A DNA stretch of 60,668 nucleotides from Rhodoferax sp. (GCF_011391645.1 NZ_JAABQC010000001.1:15514-76181); one strand, 5' to 3'. Positions 39,273 to 49,910 are shown, numbered from the stretch's first letter. Made by a program: numbers and translations. Notes: generated by a model from the sequence alone, not told the origin.

Positions 39273-39882
39273 GTTGTTGTCCGGGCGGGGGATCATTTTC
39301 AAGGGGGATGCCAGGTTGCATGCCAAAGCTTGCATCCGGCATGCCTGCGCACGACTGTTCCAGGTCCAGCGGGCGGATACCTTGACGCAGAAACCTGTTT
39401 CGGTATTCATTGCGCGGCAAATAGCGTGACAGTTCGGTCAGAGCCGTCACATACACCTCACGCTTGAACTCGACCACAGCGTCCAGCGGCACCCAGTAAT
39501 CGTTCCAGCGCCAGGCATCAAACTCGGGATGGCTGGTGGCGCGCAGGTTCAGATCCCAGTCGTGACCGACGAGTTGCAACAAAAACCAAATCTGTTTTTG
39601 GCCCTTGTAAAAGCCACGCGAATCGCGGCGAATAAAACGGTCTGGCACCTCATAGCGCAACCAGTCACGGGTGCGGGCCACAATGCGGACATGTTCGCGT
39701 TGCAGCCCGATTTCTTCATGCAGTTCCCGAATCATGGCTTGCTCGGGGGTCTCGCCCCGGTCAATGCCGCCCTGCGGAAACTGCCAGGAGTGCGTACGAA
39801 TACGCTTGCCCCAAAACACCTGATTTTTCTGGTTGAGCAGGACGATGCCGACGTTCGGCCTAAAGCCGTCCCGGTCAAGCAT
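39265..39882 (-). CDS. rppH: RNA pyrophosphohydrolase RppH
   Basis: 205 residues from ATG 39882 ([16 protein letters not shown]); a TTG two codons upstream is less likely. The Nudix box spans about 38-60 ([13 protein letters not shown] then RELHEEIGL). It strips pyrophosphate from mRNA 5' ends, giving RNase E its preferred substrates. An inverted repeat overlaps the start region. Confidence 0.93.
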   Translation of the reverse strand: MLDRDGFRPNVGIVLLNQKNQVFWGKRIRTHSWQFPQGGIDRGETPEQAMIRELHEEIGLQREHVRIVARTRDWLRYEVPDRFIRRDSRGFYKGQKQIWFLLQLVGHDWDLNLRATSHPEFDAWRWNDYWVPLDAVVEFKREVYVTALTELSRYLPRNEYRNRFLRQGIRPLDLEQSCAGMPDASFGMQPGIPLENDPPPGQQHA

Positions 39883-39918
39883 AATCAAACCCCAATTTTT
39901 AAATTAGCTTGATTATGC
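39879..39918. promoter_or_regulatory. Inverted repeat between rppH and proS
   Basis: Exact 10-base arms gcataatcaa and ttgattatgc are separated by 20 bases. On the minus strand the right arm contains cataat, a possible -10 box for rppH with ttgctg 16 bases upstream; the left arm covers the rppH start codon. It could be an operator or a fold-back at the message start. Confidence 0.45.
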
Positions 39919-39973
39919 ACAGCCCGGGCCGTGCAGCAAGCGGCATAACCCTGACACAGCGCTGGAAATCCCC

Positions 39974-41728
39974 ATGAGAGCCTCCCAATTCTTCATTTCT
40001 ACCCTCAAAGAGGCCCCGGCGGATGCCGAAGTTGTCAGCCACAAGCTCATGACGCGTGCCGGCATGATCAAAAAGCTAGGTGCCGGTATTTACACCCTGA
40101 TGCCCATGGGGCTGCGTGTGGTGCGCAAAGTCGAGGCCATTGTTCGTGAAGAAATGAACCGTGCCGGCGCTGTCGAGTTGGCCATGCCGGTGGTGCAGCC
40201 TGCCGAGTTATGGGCTGAAACCGGCCGTTTTGAAAAAATGGGCCCTGAACTCATGCGCATCAAAGACCGGCACGCGCACGACTTTGTGATTCAACCGACC
40301 AGCGAAGAGGTGGTGACCGACATTGCGCGCCAGGAAATCCGCAGCTACAAGCAGCTGCCAAAGAATTTCTATCAGATTCAAACCAAGTTCCGGGATGAGC
40401 GCCGTCCGCGTTTTGGCCTGATGCGGGGGCGTGAATTCATCATGAAAGATGCTTACAGCTTTGACCGGGATCAAACCACGGCCAAGGCCAGTTACCAGAT
40501 CATGGCGCAGGCCTACCGGCGTATTTTTGACCGCTTTGGCCTGACTTATCGCGCAGTGGCGGCCGACAGCGGCGCCATTGGCGGGGATTTGAGTGAAGAG
40601 TTCCAGGTGATTGCCGCCACTGGCGAGGACGCCATTGTGTATTGCCCGGGCAGTGACTACGCGGCCAACATGGAGAAGGCCGAGGCGCTGGCACCGGTTG
40701 GCCCGCGGCCTGGGGCCGCGCAAGCCATGACCAAAACGGCGACGCCTGGCAAGAGCACCTGTGCCGCTGTGGCTGAGTTGTTGAGCCTGCCCCTGAGTCG
40801 CACCGTCAAATCGCTGGTGCTGGCCACCGATGTGCTCAACGACCGGGGCGAGGTGGTGAAAACGCAGGTCTGGCTGCTGCTGCTGCGCGGCGACCACGAC
40901 ATGAACGAGGTCAAGGTCAACAAGTTGCCGGGGTTGCAAACTTTCCGATTTGCCACCCTAGGTGAGATTGAAGACCACTTTGGATGTTTGCCGGGCTACC
41001 TGGGACCCATCGGGCTGAAAAAGCCGGTGCAAATCGTCGCGGATCGCGACGTGGCGGTCATGAGCGACTGGGTCTGTGGTGCCAACGAGCCCGACTTTCA
41101 CATCACGGGCGTCAACTGGGGTCGTGACCTGCCGGAGCCTGCACTGGTGGCCGACTTGCGCAACGTGCTGGCCGGGGATGCCTCGCCCGACGGCCAGGGC
41201 GCGCTGGTGATTGAGCGTGGCATCGAAGTGGGCCATGTGTTTTATCTGGGCACCAAGTACAGCCGGGCCATGAACGCCACCTTTCTCGATCAGAACGGCA
41301 AGCCCCAGTTCATGGAAATGGGTTGCTACGGCATTGGCATCACGCGCCTGCCCGCCGCTGCCGTTGAACAAAATCACGACGAGCGCGGCATCATCTGGCC
41401 CGATGCGCTGGCGCCTTTCACAGTGGTGTTGTGCCCGATCAATGCGGATCGCTCGCCCGATGTGAAAGCGGCTTCGGAAAAGCTATATGCCGAGTTGCTT
41501 GCCGCAGGCGTGGATGTGATACTGGACGACCGCGGCGAGCGCCCCGGAGCCATGTTCGCCGATTGGGAGCTGATTGGCGTGCCGCACCGTGTCAACATCG
41601 GTGACCGGGCCCTGAAAGAAGGCAACGTGGAGTACCAGTACCGCCGGGATGCGGCTGCCAGCGCGATACCGCTGACCGGGATCACCGGCTTGCTGATGTC
41701 GAAGCTGAAGGTTAAAGTCGGCCCATGA
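39974..41728 (+). CDS. proS: Prolyl-tRNA synthetase
   Basis: 584 residues. It is the bacterial class II form, starting [19 protein letters not shown], with motif 2 around [21 protein letters not shown] (a slightly longer run in the protein), a YbaK-like editing insert (about 225-385) and motif 3 near [12 protein letters not shown]. The C-terminal anticodon-binding domain has [21 protein letters not shown]. The editing domain removes mischarged alanine. Confidence 0.97.
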   Translation: MRASQFFISTLKEAPADAEVVSHKLMTRAGMIKKLGAGIYTLMPMGLRVVRKVEAIVREEMNRAGAVELAMPVVQPAELWAETGRFEKMGPELMRIKDRHAHDFVIQPTSEEVVTDIARQEIRSYKQLPKNFYQIQTKFRDERRPRFGLMRGREFIMKDAYSFDRDQTTAKASYQIMAQAYRRIFDRFGLTYRAVAADSGAIGGDLSEEFQVIAATGEDAIVYCPGSDYAANMEKAEALAPVGPRPGAAQAMTKTATPGKSTCAAVAELLSLPLSRTVKSLVLATDVLNDRGEVVKTQVWLLLLRGDHDMNEVKVNKLPGLQTFRFATLGEIEDHFGCLPGYLGPIGLKKPVQIVADRDVAVMSDWVCGANEPDFHITGVNWGRDLPEPALVADLRNVLAGDASPDGQGALVIERGIEVGHVFYLGTKYSRAMNATFLDQNGKPQFMEMGCYGIGITRLPAAAVEQNHDERGIIWPDALAPFTVVLCPINADRSPDVKAASEKLYAELLAAGVDVILDDRGERPGAMFADWELIGVPHRVNIGDRALKEGNVEYQYRRDAAASAIPLTGITGLLMSKLKVKVGP

Positions 41729-41789
41729 AACAATTCTTGCCCGAGACGAATGGAGCACCGCGCAGGGTTGTCGGCGACGGTGTGGCGGG

Positions 41790-42425
41790 ATGACAACCAG
41801 GCGAGCGGTTCTTGCAAGTGCCTTCAGCGTGCGGCCCTTTGGCGTGGGTGCGGGACTGGGCGCGCTGCTTCATGCGGGCCCATCATGGGCTGGGGCGCAA
41901 ATGGAGGAGCCTTTGGTTGACTCCGTACGCACTGCCTTGAGTTCCGCCATTGCCAACCATGCGCCACCCGTGCCAGAGTTTTCAGACACCGAGTCGCGGC
42001 TGCGTTATTTGCGCTGGCTGGGAGCCATGAGCGAGCGCCTGGCCAGAAAATACTCAGACTGGAATATCCGCAAGGAATTTCTGCAAACCGTTTGGTACGA
42101 ATCCCGGCGCGCCGGTTTGGACGAGTCGCTGGTGCTGGGTTTGATTCAGGTTGAGAGCAACTTTCGCAAATTTGCCGTGAGTAGCGCGGGAGCACGCGGG
42201 TACATGCAGGTGATGCCATTCTGGACCCGGGTGCTGGCCGATGGTGATGCCAGCAAGCTGTTTCATATGCAGACCAATTTGCGCTTTGGCTGCGTGATTT
42301 TGCGCCACTACCTGAACCGTGAAAGGGGTGACTGGTTTATGGCGCTGGGACGCTACAACGGTTCAAGGGGGCGCGCGCCCTACCCGCAGGCGGTGCTGAA
42401 GGCGCAGAAAATCTGGCTCGCCTGA
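41790..42425 (+). CDS. Lytic transglycosylase with Tat-like signal
   Basis: 211 residues. The N-terminus TTRRAVLASAF resembles a twin-arginine signal, followed by a weakly hydrophobic stretch ending near SWAGAQ. The SLT catalytic domain (about 85-210) has LGLIQVESNFRKFAVS with Glu122 as general acid, GARGYMQVMPFW and NLRFGCVILRHYL. It cleaves peptidoglycan with anhydro-muropeptide formation, which NagZ can later process. Tat export is inferred only from the RR motif. Confidence 0.88.
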   Translation: MTTRRAVLASAFSVRPFGVGAGLGALLHAGPSWAGAQMEEPLVDSVRTALSSAIANHAPPVPEFSDTESRLRYLRWLGAMSERLARKYSDWNIRKEFLQTVWYESRRAGLDESLVLGLIQVESNFRKFAVSSAGARGYMQVMPFWTRVLADGDASKLFHMQTNLRFGCVILRHYLNRERGDWFMALGRYNGSRGRAPYPQAVLKAQKIWLA

Positions 42426-42427
42426 GT

Positions 42428-42451
42428 CCCCGCTGAAGCAGCCCAGCGGGG
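42428..42451. terminator. Possible hairpin between convergent transglycosylase gene and grxD
   Basis: Perfect 8-bp stem ccccgctg / cagcgggg with an 8-base loop. There is no T-run on either side, so termination would be weak or Rho-aided. Confidence 0.35.
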
Positions 42452-42468
42452 CTGACAGTCACGCTGTG

Positions 42469-42795
42469 TCAGGCGGCAGGCGTCCCCAGCATGGTTTGCA
42501 ATTCACCGTTCTCGTACATCTCCATCATGATGTCGGAGCCGCCGATGAATTCACCCTTGAAAAAGAACTGGGGAATGGTGGGCCAATTGCTGTAGTCCTT
42601 GATGCCGGCGCGAATGCCGTCATCTTCAAGCACGTTGACGGTTTTGATGGCTTTGGGATCAACGCCGCAGGCTTTCAGGATCTGGATGGCGCGGCCTGAG
42701 AAGCCACACTGCGGAAAACTCGACGTGCCTTTCATGAAAAGCAGAATGTCGTTGTGTTTGACCAGGTCGTCAATGCGTTGTTGTGCGTCGCTCAT
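42469..42795 (-). CDS. grxD: Monothiol glutaredoxin (Grx4 type)
   Basis: 108 residues. The CGFS active site (Cys30, SFPQCGFSGRA) and the WPTIPQFFFKGEFIGGSDIM segment identify a monothiol glutaredoxin that carries a [2Fe-2S] cluster, usually with a BolA partner. It lies downstream of slyX-prmC-prfA-hemA, a betaproteobacterial order that links haem/Fe-S and translation termination genes. Confidence 0.95.
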   Translation of the reverse strand: MSDAQQRIDDLVKHNDILLFMKGTSSFPQCGFSGRAIQILKACGVDPKAIKTVNVLEDDGIRAGIKDYSNWPTIPQFFFKGEFIGGSDIMMEMYENGELQTMLGTPAA

Positions 42796-42880
42796 GCTGT
42801 AAATTCCTCTTTTAAAAACAGGCTGAATTATTTCACTTTTAACGGCGAATGGGGGCTAGACCCTGCCGGGCTTAGGGATG

Positions 42881-43093
42881 CTAATAGTGGGGCGGCAACT
42901 CGTCGCGCAGGTTGCGTGGCGTCGCAATGTCTTCTTGCGGTGTTTGCTGGCGCAGCCACTGCACTTCGCGCTCCAGGCGGTCAATCTGATCTTGCTGGCG
43001 GATGATGATCTGGTCGAGCTTGTCCAGCAGGTCTTCGGCAAAGCTGGCCTTGACTTCCAGTTCGGTCAGGCGCTCTTCAATGAGGTTGGTCAT
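42881..43093 (-). CDS. slyX: SlyX-like coiled-coil protein
   Basis: 70 residues from ATG 43093 (MTNLIEERLTELEVKASFAE); a longer frame upstream reads through prmC in another frame and is not used. Heptad spacing from 4 to 50 (LLDKLDQIIIRQQDQIDRLE) gives a coiled coil, and the PPHY end is the SlyX signature. The function is unknown. It overlaps the prmC end by 17 bases. Confidence 0.88.
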   Translation of the reverse strand: MTNLIEERLTELEVKASFAEDLLDKLDQIIIRQQDQIDRLEREVQWLRQQTPQEDIATPRNLRDELPPHY

Positions 43094-43961
43094 GGTCTGG
43101 ATCATGTTGAGGTGACGGGATGAGTTGGCCGCCGCTGCAGCGGGCGATGTTAGCCAGGTCCTGGCGTGACTGCACTTGCACAAAACCGGCTTCGCGCAGC
43201 AAGGTGCGCACGGCCTGTGCCTGATCGTAGCCGTGTTCCAGCAGCAGCCAGCCGCCCGGTGCCAGGTGCCTTGGGGCCTGGGTGATAATCTGGCGAAGGT
43301 CGTCCAGGCCGTCAGGGCCGCTGGTAAGTGCTTGTGCCGGCTCAAATGTCAACGCCGCCAGGTGCGCGTCAAGTTCAGCGATGTAGGGTGGATTGGAAAC
43401 GATACAGTCAAACCGGGGCGCAGTGGCGGGCAGGGCGGCAAACCAGGCGCCTCGGTGGAGGCTGACGTCAAGCTTGAGCTTTTCGGCATTGACCTGGGCC
43501 ACGGCCAGGGCTTCCGCGCTGTAGTCGGTGGCATGGACGTGAAGCGCCGGCTTGCTGGCCTTCAGTGCCAGCGCAATGGCGCCGCTGCCCGTGCCCAGAT
43601 CAAGCACGCGCTGCTCGCCGTCGAGCAGTTCCAGTGCCCAGTTCACCAGCGTTTCGGTATCGGGCCGGGGCACCAGCACTCGGGCATCCACCTGCAAGTC
43701 AAGCCCGAAAAATTCCTTCCGGCCTGTCAGGTAGGCCAGCGGTTCGCCAGCCAAGCGGCGCTGCACCAGCGCTTCCAGGGCCGCGGCGATGTCAGGCCGC
43801 AACGGCTCGTCGTCGTGCGACAGCAGCCAGCCGCGCTGGTTGGCCGGTTTGCCCAGCAGGTGAAGCAGTAGCAGTTGGGCGTCCAGCCGCTCCAGCCCAC
43901 TGGATTGCAGACTGGCGAGCGTTTGCCCCAAGCTGGAGTGAGCCGGACTGTCTTCTTTCAT
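43077..43961 (-). CDS. prmC: Release factor glutamine methyltransferase PrmC (HemK)
   Basis: 294 residues. An N-terminal helical domain (1-80) precedes the SAM-binding fold with VLDLGTGSGAIAL and the NPPY motif (190-193) that holds the glutamine side chain. It methylates Gln in the GGQ motif of PrfA, the gene just upstream in the same unit. Confidence 0.96.
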   Translation of the reverse strand: MKEDSPAHSSLGQTLASLQSSGLERLDAQLLLLHLLGKPANQRGWLLSHDDEPLRPDIAAALEALVQRRLAGEPLAYLTGRKEFFGLDLQVDARVLVPRPDTETLVNWALELLDGEQRVLDLGTGSGAIALALKASKPALHVHATDYSAEALAVAQVNAEKLKLDVSLHRGAWFAALPATAPRFDCIVSNPPYIAELDAHLAALTFEPAQALTSGPDGLDDLRQIITQAPRHLAPGGWLLLEHGYDQAQAVRTLLREAGFVQVQSRQDLANIARCSGGQLIPSPQHDPDHDQPH

Positions 43962-43967
43962 CGCGTG

Positions 43968-45062
43968 TCAGGCATTCAACTCAAGTGCTGCCAGTTGCGC
44001 CGCTGCTTCGTGGGCTTGCAGCGCGTTCACGACATCGTCCAGATCGCCTTCCATGATGGTGAGCAGCTTGTAGAGCGTCAGGTTGATGCGATGGTCGGTG
44101 AGTCGCCCCTGCGGAAAGTTGTAGGTGCGGATACGGTCGCTGCGGTCGCCGCTGCCCACCAGACTTTTGCGCTCGGCGGCATCTCGTGCCGCGCGCTCGC
44201 TGCGGTCTTTTTCCTGAATGCGGGCTGTCAGCACCTTGAGGGCTTGCGCCTTGTTGCTGTGCTGGCTGCGGCCGTCCTGGCATTCGGCCACGATGCCGGT
44301 GGGCAGGTGGGTGATGCGCACCGCCGAATCGGTTTTGTTGATGTGCTGGCCACCGGCGCCGCTGGCGCGGTAGGTGTCAATGCGAAGGTCTGACGGGTTG
44401 ATTTTGATGGCGTCTAGCTCATCGGGCTCGGCCAGCACGGCCACGGTGCAGGCGCTGGTGTGGATGCGGCCCTGGGTTTCAGTGACCGGCACGCGCTGAA
44501 CCCGGTGGCCACCCGACTCAAACTTGAGCGCGCCATAGACATGGTCCCCTTCGACCTTGATGACAACTTCCTTGTAGCCGCCCAACTCGCTGGGCGACTC
44601 GCTGATGATTTCAGGTTTCCAGCCGCGGCGCTCGCAATAGCGCAGGTACATGCGCGCCAGGTCAGCGGCAAACAGGGCAGATTCGTCGCCACCGGTGCCG
44701 GCACGGATTTCAACAAAGGCATTGCGCGCGTCGTCGGGGTCCTTGGGCAGCAGCATGCGCTGCAACTCAGTCTCAAGCTGCTGCAACTCGGCGTTGGCGG
44801 AATCGATTTCTTCCTGCGCCAGCGCCGCCATGTCGGGCTCACTGGCACTGCTGGCCAGTAGTTCCTTTGCGGCGGCCAGGTCAGCCTCGCGCTGCTGGTA
44901 ACGTAGCCAGCGGCTCGCCACGGCGGCCACCTCGGTGTGTTCGCGCGACAGCAGCAGAAATTGCGCCATGTCGCTCATGATGTCCGGACGCGACAGTAAA
45001 AACTCCAGTTCGCCCAGGCGGTCGGTGTAACGGACAAGTTGTTGACGGAGAAAGGTTTTCAT
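43968..45062 (-). CDS. prfA: Peptide chain release factor 1
   Basis: 364 residues from ATG 45062; a longer frame upstream is not conserved in type. The GGQ catalytic motif is at 237-239 ([12 protein letters not shown]). The codon-recognition tripeptide is Pro-Val-Thr at 192-194, a variant of the E. coli PAT that is common in betaproteobacteria. It terminates at UAA and UAG. A 6-base gap separates it from prmC. Confidence 0.97.
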   Translation of the reverse strand: MKTFLRQQLVRYTDRLGELEFLLSRPDIMSDMAQFLLLSREHTEVAAVASRWLRYQQREADLAAAKELLASSASEPDMAALAQEEIDSANAELQQLETELQRMLLPKDPDDARNAFVEIRAGTGGDESALFAADLARMYLRYCERRGWKPEIISESPSELGGYKEVVIKVEGDHVYGALKFESGGHRVQRVPVTETQGRIHTSACTVAVLAEPDELDAIKINPSDLRIDTYRASGAGGQHINKTDSAVRITHLPTGIVAECQDGRSQHSNKAQALKVLTARIQEKDRSERAARDAAERKSLVGSGDRSDRIRTYNFPQGRLTDHRINLTLYKLLTIMEGDLDDVVNALQAHEAAAQLAALELNA

Positions 45063-45181
45063 GGACGTTGAGGGCTGACTGATTGATTTTCTGACCGTCA
45101 GAGACAGATCAGATGGAGAACAATCCACGCATGCAGGGCATGGACCAAGCGGCATCGTCGCTAACGCAGTGCGGGGCCCAT

Positions 45182-46441
45182 CTACCGCTCTTTGCGTAAA
45201 AAGAAGTGATGGATGGCTGTGCTGACGTGTTCGCGCGCCTGGGCGTCGCCCGCGCGAAGTTCAGCCATGGCGCCGTGCAACATTTTTTGCGTCAAGCCCT
45301 TGGACAGGGCCTCCAGCACGGCATCCACATCAGCGCCCCTGGCGAGCATCTTGCGGGCGCGGGCGATCTCATGGGCGCGCCATTCGTCGGCCTGGGCGTT
45401 GAGTTGCTGGATCAGCGGCACCGAGCCGCGCTGGTCGATCCAATGCATGAAGCTCATCACCCCTGCATCGACAATCGCCTCAGCTTGCGCCACTGCCGCC
45501 TGGCGGCTGGCCTGCGCGGTTTGCACCACGCTGGAGAGGTCGTCGACGGTGTACAGGTAGACATCCTCCAGAGCCTTGACTTCCTGCTCTATGTCGCGCG
45601 GGACGGCCAGATCGACCATGAACATGGGGCGGCGTTTGCGTTTTTTCAACGCCCTTTCGACCGTGCCCAGACCAATGATTGGCAGGGTGCTGGCGGTGCA
45701 ACTGATGATTGCGTCAAATTCGTGCAGCCGATCAGGCAACTCCGCCAGATGCATGACTTCGCCACCAAACCGGCTGGCGAGTTTTTCGCCACGCTCGAGT
45801 GTGCGGTTTGCAATCACCATGCATTTGGGGTTTTTGGCGGCGAAATGGGTGGCGCACAGCTCGATCATTTCGCCCGCGCCAACAAACAGCATCCTGGCCT
45901 CGCCCAAATCTTCAAACAATTGGCCGGCCAGTCGCACGGCAGCGGCTGCCATGCTGATGGAGTGCGCGCCGATCTCGGTGGAGGTGCGCACTTCTTTGGC
46001 CACGGCAAAGGAGCGCTGAAACAACTGGCTCAGTGTGTTGCCCAGCGCGCCCGCGGCTTCGGCGACGCGCACCGCATTTTTGACTTGGCCCAGAATCTGG
46101 GTCTCGCCCAGCACCATGGAATCCAGCCCGCTGGTGACGCGGAACGCATGGCGAGCGGCCATGCTGTCTTCCAGCGTGTAGGAGTGCGCCCGCAACAGGG
46201 CAGGGGACACACCGCCCGTCTCGGCCAGCCAGTCCAGTGTGTGCTCCAGGTGAGGCTTTTCACTGGCGCAATAAATTTCGGTGCGGTTGCAGGTGGAGAT
46301 CAGCGCCGCCTCGGGCTGGTGTGCCAGCGTCTCGCGAAAGCGTCGCAACGTGGGCTCGACCTGGTCGATGGCGAACGTGAAACGACCGCGCAGATCCAGT
46401 GGTGCGGTCGTGTGGTTGATGCCTAGGGCCCAGACTGTCAT
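45182..46441 (-). CDS. hemA: Glutamyl-tRNA reductase
   Basis: 419 residues. The nucleophile is Cys51 (STCNRTEIY), the NADPH domain has [15 protein letters not shown] and [12 protein letters not shown], and a helical dimerisation domain forms the C-terminus. It makes glutamate-1-semialdehyde, the first committed step towards haem. hemA-prfA-prmC is a classic order. Confidence 0.97.
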   Translation of the reverse strand: MTVWALGINHTTAPLDLRGRFTFAIDQVEPTLRRFRETLAHQPEAALISTCNRTEIYCASEKPHLEHTLDWLAETGGVSPALLRAHSYTLEDSMAARHAFRVTSGLDSMVLGETQILGQVKNAVRVAEAAGALGNTLSQLFQRSFAVAKEVRTSTEIGAHSISMAAAAVRLAGQLFEDLGEARMLFVGAGEMIELCATHFAAKNPKCMVIANRTLERGEKLASRFGGEVMHLAELPDRLHEFDAIISCTASTLPIIGLGTVERALKKRKRRPMFMVDLAVPRDIEQEVKALEDVYLYTVDDLSSVVQTAQASRQAAVAQAEAIVDAGVMSFMHWIDQRGSVPLIQQLNAQADEWRAHEIARARKMLARGADVDAVLEALSKGLTQKMLHGAMAELRAGDAQAREHVSTAIHHFFLRKER

Positions 46442-46512
46442 GCGTGGATTATAAAATCAGCCGCCATGCGCTTTGACCTGTATCATTTTTTCTTTCCCCC
46501 GAAGGGTTTCTG

Positions 46513-46782
46513 ATGGGATTTCTGACACTGCTGGATCATCTCATCAATTTCGCGGCGCCCGCGTTGTGGCTGGCGTTGCTGCTGCCTTGGTTAGCCCGGT
46601 GGTTGATCAGGAAAAGACCGTCCACTTATTCTCTGCCAGCGCAAATTGGATTCACTTTTTTTGCGGGGCTGGTGATCCTGCTTCTTGGTCTGGCGCTGTT
46701 TGGCCAGGATGGCAAGATGGTGACTTATCTGGCCCTGGTGGTTACTGCCGCCACCAGCCAATGGCTCATGCGCAAAGGCTGA
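46513..46782 (+). CDS. Small two-helix membrane protein of unknown function
   Basis: 89 residues. Two hydrophobic helices (about 11-32 and 43-63) and a third possible one (68-84) alternate with a basic loop RWLIRKRPS. A ribosome-binding site gaaggg lies a few bases before the ATG. It is divergent from hemA and overlaps the end of the GDPD gene tail to tail by 17 bases. No family is recognised with confidence. Confidence 0.7.
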   Translation: MGFLTLLDHLINFAAPALWLALLLPWLARWLIRKRPSTYSLPAQIGFTFFAGLVILLLGLALFGQDGKMVTYLALVVTAATSQWLMRKG

Positions 46783-47545
46783 CGGGCGAGAACAAGTCCA
46801 CGCGGTCGGTGATGATGCCATCCAGCCCCAGGTCCAGCAGGCGCTGAGCCGTGGCTTCATCGTTGACGGTGTAACTCAGGGTTTTGAAACCTGCGCTGTG
46901 CGCCAGCGCCAGGCTGAGCTGGTTCCACAGGGTGTGGTTGCAGACGATGGCGACGCAGCCCAGCCGTTGCGCGGTTTCCAGCCAGCCCGTCCACAAGGTA
47001 TCGAGCAGCAGGCCGCGCGGCAATGCTGGCTGCGTGCTCATGGCCGATTCCAGCGCGGCGACATCAAACGAGGTCAGCAGCGGCGGCGCGGCAGCGTTTT
47101 GCCACAGGCGAGCGGCATGGTTGGCAACCACTTCGCCGGTCTGGCGCTCCAGGCCGGGCGTCGGTTTGATCTCAATGTTTAAAAAATATGCATTGCGCAG
47201 GCAGTAGCGGGCAATGGCTTCAAAGGTCGGCAAAGGCTCACCGGCAAAGGTGCGTGAATGCCAACTGCCGGCATCAAGCTGGGACAGCGCTCCCCAGGGA
47301 TGGTCGCCGCCCGTGCTGCTGTTGTGCGCCCCCAGCCTGTCGAAGGCATTGGTGGTGCGTGTCAGGCTGTCGTCGTGCAACAAGAAGGGGACACCGTCGC
47401 TGCTCAGTTTCACATCGCATTCAAACATGCGATAACCATGGCTGGCTCCCAGCCGGAATGCTGCCAGTGTGTTTTCAGGCGCCAGTTTGCCCGCGCCCCG
47501 GTGAGCGATCCAGCGCGGGTAGGGCCAGGGGGTGGGTGGGTGCAT
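46766..47545 (-). CDS. ugpQ: Glycerophosphodiester phosphodiesterase
   Basis: 259 residues. GDPD motifs: IAHRGAGKLAPENTLAAF at the N-terminus (general-acid His and metal Glu), then MFECDVKLSSDGVPFLLHD, and NIEIKPTPG. There is no signal peptide, so it is the cytosolic UgpQ type that releases glycerol-3-phosphate from deacylated phospholipids. It follows lysS by 3 bases. Confidence 0.92.
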   Translation of the reverse strand: MHPPTPWPYPRWIAHRGAGKLAPENTLAAFRLGASHGYRMFECDVKLSSDGVPFLLHDDSLTRTTNAFDRLGAHNSSTGGDHPWGALSQLDAGSWHSRTFAGEPLPTFEAIARYCLRNAYFLNIEIKPTPGLERQTGEVVANHAARLWQNAAAPPLLTSFDVAALESAMSTQPALPRGLLLDTLWTGWLETAQRLGCVAIVCNHTLWNQLSLALAHSAGFKTLSYTVNDEATAQRLLDLGLDGIITDRVDLFSPVSLCA

Positions 47546-47548
47546 GGC

Positions 47549-49123
47549 TTATTCTTTTCCGGCCTCGCGGCGCAGGGCCGGGAACAGGATCACATCACGA
47601 ATGCTGCTGCTGTCGGTCAGCAGCATCATCAGCCGGTCCAGCCCCACGCCGCAGCCGCCGGTGGGTGGCATGCCGTACTCCAGGGCGCGAATGAAGTCGT
47701 GGTCGTAATACATGGCTTCGTCGTCGCCGCTGTCTTTGGCCGTCACCTGAGCCTGGAAGCGTGCGGCTTGTTCCTCGGCATCGTTCAGTTCGCTGAAGCC
47801 GTTGCCGAATTCACGACCGGTGATGTAGAGCTCAAAGCGCTCGGTCACTTCCGGGCGGCTGTCGTTGGCGCGCGCCAGCGGTGAAATTTCAGTGGGGTGC
47901 TCCATGATGAAGGTGGGCTGCCAGAGCTTTTCTTCCACAGTCTCTTCAAAATAAAACACCTGCAGGCTGGGCAGGCTGCGCGTCGAGATGTGATGCTTGG
48001 CTTCGGTGATGCCGAGTTTGGGCAACACCGAGCGCAGCCAGGCAGCGTTGTCCACCTTCAAGCCCGAGCCGTCGTCCAGCATCTGCCCTGCTTCGGTGTA
48101 TTTACAAATGGCTTCATGAATCGTGAGGCGCTCAAACGGTTGCTCCAGGTCAACCGCCTTGCCGGCGTAGCTCAAGTGCAAGGTACCCAGGGCTTTTTGG
48201 GCGGCGTCACGAATCAGCGCTTCGGTAAATGTCATCAAATCCTGATAGTCCCAATACGCCGCGTAGAACTCCATCATGGTGAATTCGGGGTTGTGGCGCA
48301 CGCTGATGCCTTCGTTGCGGAAGCTGCGGTTGATCTCGAACACACGGTCAAACCCGCCGACGATCAGGCGCTTCAGGTACAGCTCAGGCGCAATGCGCAA
48401 AAACATCTGCTGGTCCAGCGCGTTGTGGTGGGTGGTGAAGGGTTTGGCGTTGGCACCGCCCGGAATCGGGTGCAGCATGGGGGTTTCCACTTCCAGAAAT
48501 TCGTGCGCCACCATGAATTCACGGATGCCGCTGACGGCCTTGCTGCGCGCCCTGAAGCGCTCGCGAGTGTCCTCGTCCGTGATCAGGTCCACATAGCGCT
48601 GGCGGTATTTGATCTCCTGGTCGGCCATGCCGTGAAACTTGTCGGGCAGTGGGCGCAGGCTTTTGGTCAGCAGGCGAATACTGCTGGCGTGAATGGAGAG
48701 TTCACCGGTCTTGGTCTTGAAGACCAGCCCTTCTGCCGCAACGATGTCGCCGAGGTCCCAGTGTTTGAAAGCTGCGTACACGTCAGCGCCCACGTCTTCA
48801 CCCTTGATGTAGATCTGGATACGCCCGGTGCTGTCTTGCAGCGTGGCAAAGCTGGCCTTGCCCATGACGCGTTTGAGCATCATGCGCCCGGCGACCTTGG
48901 CCTTAGCGCCCTGCTCAATCAAACCCTCGGGTGTTTGCCCCGCGTGCGCGGCAAACAGGTCGGCCGCATGGTCGGCGGGCTTGAAGTCGTTCGGGAAGGC
49001 CACGCCTTTGCCCTCGGCCTGCGCCAGGCGCAGGGCTTTGAGTTTTTCGCGCCGCTCCAGTATCAACTGGTTTTCGTCCTGAGGGACTGGTGGGTGTGTG
49101 GGCGTGGTGGTGTGGTCAGGCAT
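47549..49123 (-). CDS. lysS: Lysyl-tRNA synthetase, class II
   Basis: 524 residues from ATG 49123. An N-terminal OB fold (about 75-175, [19 protein letters not shown]) is followed by the class II core with motif 2 [20 protein letters not shown] and motif 3 [14 protein letters not shown] longer in-frame start upstream adds 12 unlikely residues. It is divergent from yggT. Confidence 0.97.
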   Translation of the reverse strand: MPDHTTTPTHPPVPQDENQLILERREKLKALRLAQAEGKGVAFPNDFKPADHAADLFAAHAGQTPEGLIEQGAKAKVAGRMMLKRVMGKASFATLQDSTGRIQIYIKGEDVGADVYAAFKHWDLGDIVAAEGLVFKTKTGELSIHASSIRLLTKSLRPLPDKFHGMADQEIKYRQRYVDLITDEDTRERFRARSKAVSGIREFMVAHEFLEVETPMLHPIPGGANAKPFTTHHNALDQQMFLRIAPELYLKRLIVGGFDRVFEINRSFRNEGISVRHNPEFTMMEFYAAYWDYQDLMTFTEALIRDAAQKALGTLHLSYAGKAVDLEQPFERLTIHEAICKYTEAGQMLDDGSGLKVDNAAWLRSVLPKLGITEAKHHISTRSLPSLQVFYFEETVEEKLWQPTFIMEHPTEISPLARANDSRPEVTERFELYITGREFGNGFSELNDAEEQAARFQAQVTAKDSGDDEAMYYDHDFIRALEYGMPPTGGCGVGLDRLMMLLTDSSSIRDVILFPALRREAGKE

Positions 49124-49262
49124 GGGGGCAATCCAAAAAAGCTGCATTCGGTCCATCAAGTGGGCAGCAAGGCATCAGGTGTTTTTGACAGAACCCCGGA
49201 TTTTAAGAGCTAGTGCGCCGGTCGTTATCATTGCTGCTGCTTGTTAACCATGTGCTGAGGCC

Positions 49263-49829
49263 ATGCTCTATCAGATTATTTCTTTGTTGCTTGAGGTTGC
49301 TGTTGGCATTGTGAGTGGTGCCTGCCTGCTGCGTCTTTACATGCAACTCATGCGCATCCCCATGGCAGTGCGTTCAGGCAATCCCCTGGGACGATTCGTG
49401 TTTGCGCTGACCGACTGGATTGTGCTGCCGCTGCGGCGCGTGTTGCCGGCGCTGGGTGCCCTGGACACGGCCAGCCTGGTGGCGGCTTTTTTGTTGCAAC
49501 TGGGAAAGTACTTGGTGTTGTGGCTGCTCGCCGGAGCCGGGGGTGGGCTCTTTGTCGTTCCGGTTCTGGCACTGTTTGGCTTGTTGAGCATGGCCATTTC
49601 TGGCATGACGGTGGCCGTTATTGTCTATGCCGTCCTGTCCTGGGTGTCTGCGCCATCGGCCATCGGGGCGGTGATCACCCGCCTGGTTGAGCCTCTATTG
49701 CAGCCCATCCGCCGTGTCATGCCTTTGGTGGGGGGCATTGATCTGTCGCCCCTGGTGCTGCTTGTGCTCTTGCAAGTGGCTGCCATTGTGCTGGGAAACC
49801 TGCAGGCAGCTACTTTGCTGATGGCTTGA
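49263..49829 (+). CDS. yggT: YggT family integral membrane protein
   Basis: 188 residues with the YggT duplication: two copies of a helix plus amphipathic-loop unit, each with a MRIPM or EPLLQPIRRVMPLVGGIDLSPL-type segment (the second at about 139-161). Four membrane helices are expected. It is linked with osmotic stress tolerance or cell division in some bacteria; the exact function is unknown. The more usual proC neighbour is not here. Confidence 0.88.
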   Translation: MLYQIISLLLEVAVGIVSGACLLRLYMQLMRIPMAVRSGNPLGRFVFALTDWIVLPLRRVLPALGALDTASLVAAFLLQLGKYLVLWLLAGAGGGLFVVPVLALFGLLSMAISGMTVAVIVYAVLSWVSAPSAIGAVITRLVEPLLQPIRRVMPLVGGIDLSPLVLLVLLQVAAIVLGNLQAATLLMA

Positions 49830-49879
49830 GCGGGGGGCGCTGCAATGCATGCAATGCACTGCGCCGCTTGCTGCTCATG

Positions 49880-49910
49880 AAAAAGCCCGCTGATCTTTCG
49901 ATCAGCGGGC
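49880..49910 (-). terminator. Intrinsic terminator after the long RhlE-type helicase gene
   Basis: Perfect 11-bp stem gcccgctgatc / gatcagcgggc with a tttc loop. On the minus strand it is followed by five T, so it terminates the helicase gene. Confidence 0.88.

Noticed and set aside
42881-43345. A 154-codon frame ending in slyX
   Set aside because: Only the last 70 codons are slyX; the rest is an alternative frame through prmC with Cys/Arg-rich, non-conserved sequence.
45206-46426. A 406-codon open frame antisense to hemA
   Set aside because: It mirrors hemA codon structure; the translated sequence is histidine-rich and domain-free.
47897-49213. A 438-codon open frame antisense to lysS
   Set aside because: Shadow of lysS; no start signal and no family resemblance.
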